NCBI RefSeq assembly: GCF_000331735.1
Contig: NC_020126.1
Coordinates: forward strand, 3,410,001-3,474,000
Reading direction: 5' to 3'
Length of the DNA: 64,000 bases
Source of the DNA: Myxococcus stipitatus DSM 14675
Lineage (GTDB): Bacteria; Myxococcota; Myxococcia; Myxococcales; Myxococcaceae
Both the position numbers and the translations under genes were made by a program. Within the stretch, counting starts at the first letter, position 1. Each line of letters begins with the position of its first letter. The notes under the pieces were generated by a model. The model was not told the DNA's origin. It saw only the letters and a list, made by a program, of their open reading frames with translations, and made no database searches. Of this stretch, positions 11,001 through 16,438 are shown piece after piece.

Positions 11001-11387
11001 GCCGTCGCGCTGGAGCAGGCGCGTCATCTCCCACGCGATGACGGCGCCCAGGGCCCAGCCGGCGAGGTGATACGGGCCCTCGGGGCGGTCGGCGCGCAGG
11101 GCCTCGACGTAGAAGACGGCCATGGCCTCGAGCGACTCCATGGGCGCGCGGCCGTCGTCGAAGCCACGGGCCTGGAGGCCGATGACGGGCTGGGGCTCCG
11201 GTGCCTGGCGGACGAGCTCCGCGTAGCAGTCCAGGCGCCCGTCCAGGGCGTGCACGAGGTACAGCGGAATCGCCGAGCCCGCCCCCGGACGGAGGCTGAC
11301 CAGGGGCGAGCCCGCGCGGGGCCCGCTGCTGGAGGGAGAGGATTCGGATACGGCGGTAGTACCGACGGAGGTCGGGAGGTCGCTCAC
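4674..11387 (-). CDS. Non-ribosomal peptide synthetase, N-terminal part (TE-like, C-A-T, C, A2 up to the frameshift)
   Basis: The GTG start at 11387 has AGGAG seven bases upstream. The 2237-residue frame is authentic to about residue 2110; the Ser/Pro/Thr-rich tail after that is out-of-frame translation. Residues 28-295 are a thioesterase-like alpha/beta-hydrolase in which the GxSxG elbow reads G-W-A-L-G (Ala112); a candidate His275 is kept. C1 is about 310-755 (HHIVSDG at 452). A1 is about 775-1265 (TSGSTGKPKG at 926, YGPTETT at 1062). The carrier domain is 1290-1355 with Ser1315. C2 is about 1365-1820 (HHIASDG at 1507). A2 starts about 1838 (TSGSTGRPKG at 1989). The code I read for A1 is D-A-F-W-L-G-F-V-F-K, nearest the valine code. 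Joined across the frameshift, A2 reads D-A-K-D-L-G-V-V-D-K, the published glutamate code. The gene lies 43 bases behind the MFS gene and is probably co-transcribed with it. Confidence 0.93.
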   Translation of the reverse strand: MSDLPTSVGTTAVSESSPSSSGPRAGSPLVSLRPGAGSAIPLYLVHALDGRLDCYAELVRQAPEPQPVIGLQARGFDDGRAPMESLEAMAVFYVEALRADRPEGPYHLAGWALGAVIAWEMTRLLQRDGHAARLTLIEPPLAAADRSVSATALAAHAALFARELALQAGATPLELPTALTTGKDPEPLLQHLHAEGTSQGHAFAAMPLDVLRARFKVFSAHLRAARRYVPESFPGSARLLRAEESADATGEERERGWGVLAEEGLQLDVTPGDGHSLLREPRAAELASRLFDVAELRESRELATRPEPPPLVPVPRTRDLPLSFAQQRLWFLDQLQPGGATYNMPSFVRMNGRLDLAALQRAFDELVRRHEALRTTFLQRHDEPIQVIAPDGELRVTLVDLQDLPAEERRVEVRRRLHEEYLQPFNLSTGPLIRALVLKVSAVEHVLALNMHHIVSDGWSMGVLIQEVAALYAAFARGMPSPLPALTLQYADYAVWQRSWFQGAVLDEHLAWWRNELSGVATLDLPLDKPRPPVLTSHGAQVPVTVPAASAHRLKALCKQEGATPFMALLAAWQWLLSRYSGQDDIAVGSPIAGRQRAELEGLIGFFVNTLVFRARVEEKATFRQMLRRAKETTLGAFEHQDVPFERIVEELQVRRDLSRSPLFQVILALQTTTGGSTQGQELTLTPVEVEGTVVKFELELHLMDAPEGFFGTLTYNTDLFEHATIERMARHFELLVEATLARPDVPLGALSILDATERQKLLIDWAQVPTRVSTDDTLPDAFARVVARSADSTALLFGEESLSYRQLDSRSNQLAWHLRSLGISTDSRVAVSLERSPDLIVALLAVLKTGGAYVPLDTQYPPERLASMVEDARPSVLITSRALLPKLPSQGLTLVLLDELSLSEHPSHALPSSALPDSLAYVVFTSGSTGKPKGVACTHRGVVRTLLGVDYTHLGPDQTHLLLAPISFDATVFEVWGALLHGARLLVLPPQSPSLEDLFSAIARGSVTTLWATSGLFSQLVESRLPAPPSLQRVLTGGDVVSPLHVRTALTSWGIPVTSFYGPTETTVFASSFPMQRAEDVPSSVPIGRPTNGTRLLVLDASLQPVPVGVTGELFIGGEGVARGYLGQPALTAERFVPDPLSASPGARLYRSGDLVRWRPDGVLDFIGRSDAQVKVRGFRIELSEVEAALLSHPSVREAVALAREDVPGDKRLVGYFVADDLDPVSLRAFLKSRLPEFMVPSSLLRLDALPLTSNAKIDRKALPPPEAVLSAPSAAYVAPRTPTQELLVSIWAQVLRVPRIGITEDFFALGGHSLLATQLVSRVRTTFKVELALRELFEAPTIEALAERIDAAALTDKGAARPPLLPVPRTGDLPLSFAQQRLWLIDQFEPNSATYNIPLALLLEGPLDVDALQESFSALIERHESLRTTFVTHEGEPRQHIHPSAPVHLVRVDLQSLPEATRLAEAQRRVSEEAARPFDLARGPIFRALLLRLEAQRHVLVGTVHHIASDGWSMGVLLRELAEFYAARLSGQAPGLSALPIQYADFAAWQRGWLQGDALERQLSYWRQQLSGAPPFLELPTDRPRPAVQTNRGASYPVQLPRALNERLMAVCQQEGVTPFMALLAVWQMVLSRYAATEDISVGSPIAGRTRAETEGLIGFFVNTLVLRTQVRAKQTFRELLAQVKRATLAAYEHQDVPFEKLVEELNPHRTLSHSPLFQVMLVLQNAPTTSMEVTGSSEQSVPLRLESFGSGVPGAKFDLTLSLGEDLHGALGYRTDLFDEATIGRMVQHFATLLDGALTSLDSRVGDLPMLPAEERRQVLSDWNSTLSEVPWRGAFHQLFEAQAALTPDALAVLDDDSSLSFSALNQRSNQLAHFLRARGVGPESRVAFCLERSTSALVALLSILKAGAAYVPLDASYPLERLSFMLEDSRAPFVLTQSHLLPRLSSASTPLCLDDAAFRAALDALPSSNPSHLTLPSHPAYVIYTSGSTGRPKGVVIHHSSVVNLLHALSSSVFSDVQRPLRFSLNAPLSFDASVKQLVFLSQGHALCFVPQAAREDVPLLLSWLSRHSVDVFDCAPSHLRLLLDEGLSSFHRPLRLLIGGESIDDSPLGLSPLPPPTSTPSTSTAPPSAPSTPPHSPSAPLLALSSALPSPTSPPSSSTLLSCPLPSVSRVSSSSADSASLVATSTAPTSPLSASSPTPSPLLPALASTAPATRLAGSPTATSSTSAASTSR
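5051..5056. other. Homopolymer tract at the NRPS frameshift
   Basis: Six G on the plus strand (six C in the coding sense) sit where the reading frame of adenylation domain 2 must change. One extra C would join the IGGES motif in one frame to the FNVYGPTECT motif in the other with no gap in homology. Either a sequencing or assembly indel or a real inactivating mutation would explain it. Confidence 0.75.
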
Positions 11388-11430
11388 GAGGGGACTCCTG
11401 TCAATTCAGTGGGGCCAGGACGCCAGGCGC

Positions 11431-12855
11431 TCAGGACGGGGTGTGGCCCGTCGCTGGGAGCGCGCTGTCAGACGCGGCGTCAGCCGAGTGCGGTGTGGAA
11501 GAAGCTGAAGGGGCGAGCGGATGGGAGGGAATCGCATCCGGGAGCTCGTCCTGGACGCGCCGCGCGCGAGGGGACAGCAGGAAGAGGCCCACGGCGCACA
11601 GCACCATGAGGCCCAGGAGAACGAAGAGCAGCGCGATGCCGCGGCCAGGGCCCGTGCCCAGCACGCGCCCCACGCTTCCCGCCAGGGCTCCGCCCGGCGC
11701 CATCCACGGCTCGAAGACGCGGTCGGCCAGCGGACCCGCCAGCAGCGTGACGAGCAACACGCCCGTGTGCCCCGACGTCTTGCGCAGCGCGGCCACGCGC
11801 CCCTGGAGCTCCAGCGGCACCTTCGTCTGCCAGAGCACCTGCGAGTTCGCGGTGGTCATCGGCATGGAGAACAGGAACAACATCGCCGCGGTGGCGATGA
11901 GCGGCACGCTGGGCGGGAGCGCGGCCAACAGCAACATCAGCGCGGCGAGGATGGGGAAGCCGGCGACACCGCGGATGCGGCGCTTCGTGCCGCCCCACAC
12001 GCTGGTCACGATGCCGCCCCCCAGCATGCCCAGGCCGGAGATGGAGGCAATCAGGCCCAGGTTCGCCATGTCGGTGAAGCCGAGCACCAGCGGGGTGATG
12101 AGCAGCATCACCAGGATGAGGCTCGCGTTGGTGAAGGTGGTGAACGCCAGCAGGTACTTCAGCCCGGGCCGCTCCCGCACGAAGCGCAGCGCCTCCACCA
12201 GGTCACCCCTCATGGAGCGAGGCCCCGTGACGGGCGTCACCCGCGGAGGCGGCGACGGGAAGCGCACGGAGACCAACACGCCCGCGGCGAACAGGAAGCT
12301 GCACATGTCGATGAAGAGCACGCCATGCAGCCCGATGACGCCCACCAACACGCCCGCCACCACGGGAGAGGAGATCTGGCTGATGGCGACGCCCAGCTCC
12401 GCCATGCCGCTGGCCCGGCCCAGGTGCTGCTTGGGGATGAGCAGCGGCGTGGTGGCCGTCCACGCGGGCCACCGGAACGCGTTGCAGCAGCCCGACAGGA
12501 AGACGATGGGGTACAGGTACCAGGCCTGGAACGACAGGTGCCCCGCCTCCGACAGGAGGAGCAGCACCCAGATGATGGCCGTGGTGACGCCCGAGCCCAC
12601 GTCGCTCCACAACATGGCCTTCCGGCGGTCCCACCGGTCCACCAGCACCCCCGCGAAGGGCGACAGCAGCGCGATGGGCAACGTCGCGCAGAACGACATC
12701 AGCACGAAGCGCGTGGTGGAGCCGGTGAGCTTGTAGACGTGCGCGCCCAGCGCGAACGACGTCAGCCCCGAACCGAACAGGGAGACGAACTGTCCCAACC
12801 ACACGAGGGCGAAGGTGACAAACGGGCGCGACGGTGAGGCAGACGGGGCGGTCAT
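11431..12855 (-). CDS. MFS transporter, EntS-like exporter family
   Basis: A 474-residue major facilitator with about 12 hydrophobic segments. It has the MFS loop 2-3 signature in the form DRWDRRK just after the second transmembrane segment, and a basic tail after the last one. The overall pattern matches EntS/MFS_3-type drug or siderophore exporters. An upstream in-frame ATG exists at 12960, but those extra 35 residues look non-coding, so the start MTAPSASP at 12855 is preferred; neither start has a strong ribosome binding site. The NRPS begins 43 bases downstream on the same strand, so the likely role is export of the peptide product or self-protection. The substrate is inferred from context only. 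Confidence 0.88.
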   Translation of the reverse strand: MTAPSASPSRPFVTFALVWLGQFVSLFGSGLTSFALGAHVYKLTGSTTRFVLMSFCATLPIALLSPFAGVLVDRWDRRKAMLWSDVGSGVTTAIIWVLLLLSEAGHLSFQAWYLYPIVFLSGCCNAFRWPAWTATTPLLIPKQHLGRASGMAELGVAISQISSPVVAGVLVGVIGLHGVLFIDMCSFLFAAGVLVSVRFPSPPPRVTPVTGPRSMRGDLVEALRFVRERPGLKYLLAFTTFTNASLILVMLLITPLVLGFTDMANLGLIASISGLGMLGGGIVTSVWGGTKRRIRGVAGFPILAALMLLLAALPPSVPLIATAAMLFLFSMPMTTANSQVLWQTKVPLELQGRVAALRKTSGHTGVLLVTLLAGPLADRVFEPWMAPGGALAGSVGRVLGTGPGRGIALLFVLLGLMVLCAVGLFLLSPRARRVQDELPDAIPSHPLAPSASSTPHSADAASDSALPATGHTPS

Positions 12856-13123
12856 TCGTCGAGACGAAGCGAGCTGGGGTGCCTGGCGAGCATCCCACTG
12901 GCCAGGGGTACGGCACAGGAAACGGGGTAGAGCGGGATCAGCTTCACAGCCCCGACGCATTCTTGCAAACAGACTACCCAGACAGTCGCGCAGGTTCGTG
13001 CCTTCGCACGGACGGTGCGTGTGTCCCGGGGGAGGCGGCGGGGGAGGGGGCCCTTGTTGCTTGGCGCCGGGCGCGCCGCACCTTCTGGCTCAGCATTCCG
13101 TTCACCGCATCCAGGAGGCCGTC

Positions 13124-13561
13124 ATGGCGCACACCGACAAGGATGTCGACACGCTCAATTCCTTCCTCCGAGGAGAGATTTCCGCCGTGGAGACCTACCG
13201 GCAGGCGATAGGGCACATCTCCGACGACGTCCGGCGGCGCACGCTGGAGGAGTGCCGGTTGGACCATGAGCACCGCGTGGAGGCGCTGCGCGAGCGCATC
13301 CTCCAGATGGAGGGCAAGCCCGCGGAGGGCTCGGGGGTCTGGGGGGCGTTCGCGAAGGTGGTGCAGGGCGGCGCGAACGCGCTGGGGGAGGGGGCGGCCA
13401 TCACCGCGCTGGAGGAGGGCGAGGACGTGGGCCTGCGCGAGTACGAGCGCGACGCGAACAAGGTCCACGGCGACTTGCGTCGCTTCGTGCGCATGGAGCT
13501 GCTGCCCGCGCAGAAGAGCACCCACAAGAAGCTCAGCCACCTGAAGCACACGCTCCACTGA
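13124..13561 (+). CDS. DUF2383 / PA2169-type four-helix bundle protein
   Basis: A 145-residue soluble, helical protein with AGGAGG upstream of the ATG. The N-terminus (LNSFLRGEISAVETYRQAI), the central DHEHRVEAL helix, the SGVWGAFAKVVQGGANALG segment and the EGEDVGLREYE stretch match the DUF2383 ferritin-like family. The spaced Glu and His residues could bind metal, but the function of the family is not established. It stands alone, divergent from the MFS-NRPS operon, and is followed by a hairpin. The longer open frame from 12815 has no support as coding sequence before this ATG. Confidence 0.82.
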   Translation: MAHTDKDVDTLNSFLRGEISAVETYRQAIGHISDDVRRRTLEECRLDHEHRVEALRERILQMEGKPAEGSGVWGAFAKVVQGGANALGEGAAITALEEGEDVGLREYERDANKVHGDLRRFVRMELLPAQKSTHKKLSHLKHTLH

Positions 13562-13582
13562 GGTGCCGCCGGGGGCGGGCGC

Positions 13583-13615
13583 CGGGCCTGGGCCGCCTTT
13601 CGCGACCCGGGCCCG
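13583..13615 (+). terminator. Possible terminator hairpin after the DUF2383 gene
   Basis: CGGGCCTGGG (13583-13592) pairs with CCCGGGCCCG (13606-13615) apart from one wobble, with a 13-base loop. It lies 21 bases after the stop codon. No U-tract follows, so intrinsic termination is uncertain. Confidence 0.45.
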
Positions 13616-13705
13616 CCGCACTGCGGGTATCTTCTGCGGGGGGCCTGGAGGTTGGGGTGTCGGCGTGCGATAACCGGAGATTCGCGGCGAAGCTGGAGGG
13701 GATGC

Positions 13706-14509
13706 ATGTGGCTGGATGACGGCTCTTCGGAACGCGACGGGGCCGCCGGCGGTGATGCCCGGCGTGAGGACTCGCGTCGCGTGGACGAGGAGCCTCCCAG
13801 TCCGGAGCAGCCGGCGCTGTCGCAGGCCCCCGCGCCGCTGACGGATGGCAGCCACGCGGGCGCGCTGAGCGCGAGCTGCGAGGCGCTGTTCCGCTCCACC
13901 GAGCAGGCCCTGCCGTGGGCCTGGAAGCTGCTGCAGTTGGGCAAGGGGCCCGGGGTGTTGCCGGCCGAGGCCCGCGGCGCCGCGCTGGAGTTCCTGGACC
14001 GCATCCCGCCGCACGTGCGCCGAGGCGTCAGCGAGCTGCTGGCCTACAGCAACCTGTGGCAGGCCGTCTGTACCCGTCTGGGGCGTCCGGTGGCCCGCTC
14101 CACCGAGGAGCTGCTGCGCGAGCTGAACGGGGACCTGCAGCTGCTCCTGCGGGGCGCGCAGGCGCGGCTGGGCACCACGGCCGCGCTGGAGCAGGGCCTG
14201 CTCCTGCACCTGGGGCGGCTGCGGGAGGCGCGCGGCAAGGAGCCCACCGCGGGGCTGGAGCTGCGGGCCACGCTGGACGCCTTCACCCACTCGGTGATGC
14301 AGGTGATGTCGGCGGCGAGCGCGTACCGCCGCGCCTGGGAGGCCGCGGAGGCGGAGCTGTCCGAGTCCTCCGAGTGGCTGGGCGCCGGAGACCCGGGCTT
14401 CTGCACGTGGCTGGCCGAGCACCTCTCCGCGTCGGTGCCCGCCTGGCGCGAGGCGCACACCGCCAGCCGGTTGCTCCAGGAATTGGGCGCGCTGTCCGGT
14501 CCTCCGTAG
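13706..14509 (+). CDS. Hypothetical protein, helical
   Basis: A 267-residue protein I do not recognise. The ATG at 13706 follows a GGAGGGG ribosome binding site and is preferred over the TTG at 13652. The first 55 residues are charged and Pro-rich, probably disordered. From about residue 60 to the end it is Leu/Ala/Arg-rich and predicted all-helical. There is no signal peptide, membrane segment or catalytic motif that I can see. It ends 9 bases from the convergent gene at 14519. Third-position G/C is consistent with real coding sequence. Confidence 0.7.
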   Translation: MWLDDGSSERDGAAGGDARREDSRRVDEEPPSPEQPALSQAPAPLTDGSHAGALSASCEALFRSTEQALPWAWKLLQLGKGPGVLPAEARGAALEFLDRIPPHVRRGVSELLAYSNLWQAVCTRLGRPVARSTEELLRELNGDLQLLLRGAQARLGTTAALEQGLLLHLGRLREARGKEPTAGLELRATLDAFTHSVMQVMSAASAYRRAWEAAEAELSESSEWLGAGDPGFCTWLAEHLSASVPAWREAHTASRLLQELGALSGPP

Positions 14510-14518
14510 GCGGCCCTC

Positions 14519-15616
14519 TCAGGCCTCCACGAGGATGCGGTGCCGGTAGAGCTCCAGGAGGATGTCCTCGGAGAGGTCCGCCTGCTTGTGCTCGCGCAGG
14601 TGCTCACGCACGGCCTCCACGGGCTGGCGGCCGGTGAACTCCACGAGCAGGCCGTAGGCCTCACCCGGGAGGGCAATGGCGTCGAAGTCGCTGTACGCGC
14701 CCAGGGCGACGCTGCCGTCGGGCAACCACTGCACGGTGGCGTCGGGGTTGAACCGGAGCGTGCGCGGCAGGCGCGGTGAGTTGGCGGTGGCGAACAGCGT
14801 CTCCACCGTCTTCAGCTCGACGTGGCCGTCGAACCCCAGGAGCCTGTCGAGGTCGTCCGCGGTGAGGGCGCGCACGCGGCGGTAGCATTCCCGGTAGTAC
14901 TCGAGCTCGCGGCCCGCGTGCTCCTTCCAGAGGTCGGCGTAGGCGCGCGGAGGCGGGGGCGCGTCGTCCAGGTCCTCGACGGCCAGGGGCGTGGACTCAC
15001 CCCGGTCCGCGCGGTCCTTTCCGGAGAGGACGTAGTCGGGCAGGAGCTGGAGCGAGGCCCAGCGCGAGAGCTGGATTTCAGTCAGCGTCAGGTACGTCTT
15101 GAGGGACATCCAGAACTTGCGGCCGTCGTTGCCCGCCACGTACTTGCAGAAGAACGTGGAGCAGACCGCCTCGCGGTAGGGCCAGATGGTGCAGCCCCCG
15201 CTGCTCTCCCCGTAGTACGGACAGCGCAGGGACGCGGCGCGGCCGAAGAACTGGTGCCCGTTCTTGTAGAGGAAGCTGAACTTCGCGGGGGGCTTCACCC
15301 ACTGCGGCGTGACGCCGATGCGGCTGGTGATGCGCGCCTCCATGCGACGGCGACCCTCGGCCAGCTCCGGGCGGTCATCCGACAGCAGCGCGCCGACGAG
15401 GTAGTTGGGCAGGCGCGGGAAGTAGGTGCAGCACTTGGTGTCGGGGCGGAAGAAGCGGCTGACGCCGTCGACGGCCTCCACGGCGCCCTGCGCGGTGTCC
15501 TTGCACATGGCGCAGTTCGAGCAGGTGGCCTTGGTCTCCTCCGGGACGTCCTGGCGGAAGAAGCCGGGGAGCAGCTCGCGGTAGAGCTCGGGGAGGCTGT
15601 CGAGGAGGCGGGACAT
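14519..15616 (-). CDS. Cys-rich protein, possible metal- or Fe-S-binding, myxobacterial hypothetical
   Basis: A 365-residue cytoplasmic protein. The first half carries a cysteine cluster: CSNCAMC near residue 32, KCCTYFPR near 61, a lone Cys near 131, GGCTIWP near 141 and AVCSTFFCKY near 150. The pattern recalls YkgJ-type zinc/iron-chelating (CxxxC-rich) proteins but is longer. The second half has few cysteines and no motif I can name. It lies 19 bases after the DUF2378 gene on the same strand and is almost certainly co-transcribed with it. A radical SAM role is unlikely because no CxxxCxxC motif is present. Confidence 0.72.
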   Translation of the reverse strand: MSRLLDSLPELYRELLPGFFRQDVPEETKATCSNCAMCKDTAQGAVEAVDGVSRFFRPDTKCCTYFPRLPNYLVGALLSDDRPELAEGRRRMEARITSRIGVTPQWVKPPAKFSFLYKNGHQFFGRAASLRCPYYGESSGGCTIWPYREAVCSTFFCKYVAGNDGRKFWMSLKTYLTLTEIQLSRWASLQLLPDYVLSGKDRADRGESTPLAVEDLDDAPPPPRAYADLWKEHAGRELEYYRECYRRVRALTADDLDRLLGFDGHVELKTVETLFATANSPRLPRTLRFNPDATVQWLPDGSVALGAYSDFDAIALPGEAYGLLVEFTGRQPVEAVREHLREHKQADLSEDILLELYRHRILVEA

Positions 15617-15635
15617 GGGGGCTCTCGAGGTGCGC

Positions 15636-16196
15636 TCAGTGCGCGGAAGGGTCGTACCACTCGAGCCGATAGGTACAGGACTCCGCGTCGTGCCGGGTGC
15701 GGGAAATGGTGAGGCCGCGCACGCCGATGCGGTGCAGTCCTTCCTCCAGCACCCCCTCGACGAAGCCCTCGGTGGCCGCGGGCTCGTTGAACCAGAGCTC
15801 CGCGGTGTTGGGGGACACCACGTTGACGCGGGTCTCCGTGAAGTTGTTGCCGCTGCGGAAGTTGTGCGTCATGCGGCCCAGCGAGCGCATGGGGCCCAGC
15901 ACCCGCGCCAGGGTGAGGACCGCCGCGCCCATCACCGTCTGGGCGTAGCCCTCGATCATCCGCCGGGCGAGCAGACGGCGCGCCTCCTCCAGGGGCTTCT
16001 CCGGATGGAGGGCGCGGCCCACGGTGTCCAGGCAGCGCACCCAGACGGCGTGGGGATAGGCGGCCTGGAGGGGGCCGTCCAGGTCCATGCCCAGCTCGCG
16101 CAGCTCATTGCGCAGCTCGTAGGACAAGTCCTTGTCGAGCGTCTTCAGGTAGAGGCTGTCCACCGTGTTGCCGAAGATGACGCGCTCCTGGCTCAT
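15636..16196 (-). CDS. DUF2378 family protein (myxobacterial paralogous family)
   Basis: A 186-residue protein starting MSQERVIFGNTVDSL, with GGGAG upstream. It fits the DUF2378/TIGR02265 family, which is expanded in Myxococcales and of unknown function; the FGNTVDSL opening, the central LARRMIEGYAQTVMG helix and the C-terminal RVNVVSPNTAELWF strand are all present. The open frame extends to 16397, but the extra residues overlap a terminator and look non-coding. First gene of a two-gene operon with the Cys-rich protein downstream. Confidence 0.82.
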   Translation of the reverse strand: MSQERVIFGNTVDSLYLKTLDKDLSYELRNELRELGMDLDGPLQAAYPHAVWVRCLDTVGRALHPEKPLEEARRLLARRMIEGYAQTVMGAAVLTLARVLGPMRSLGRMTHNFRSGNNFTETRVNVVSPNTAELWFNEPAATEGFVEGVLEEGLHRIGVRGLTISRTRHDAESCTYRLEWYDPSAH

Positions 16197-16372
16197 GCGC
16201 TCCCTGCCCCCTGCTGTGGCCGGACCACCCACCTTCCGGCGGCGCGCATTCTCCCGAAGCCGACCGTCGGAGGCCAGTGCTCTCGACAGACCCTCCAGGG
16301 AGGGTGGGGAGTCGCCACGCACCTCTGCCCGTCGAAGGCGCGGCCCCCCGAGGTTCGCTGAGCCCCAGGCAT

Positions 16373-16417
16373 GAAGAAGGCCGGACCCCACCTCCACGAG
16401 GGGAGGGGAGCCCGGCC
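16373..16417 (-). terminator. Rho-independent terminator of the OmpA/MYXO-CTERM operon
   Basis: Read on the minus strand, GGCCGG and CCGGCC (16412-16417 and 16379-16384) close a stem whose inner arms are C- and G-rich, and the 3' arm is followed by TTCTTC. It starts about 20 bases after the stop of the upstream operon. Confidence 0.6.
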
Positions 16418-16438
16418 GGATTCACGACGCGAGGAGTC

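Noticed and set aside
8442-11609. 1055-codon open frame on the plus strand
   Set aside because: Antisense to the first NRPS module and the TE-like domain, with low-complexity Arg/Glu/Gly composition.
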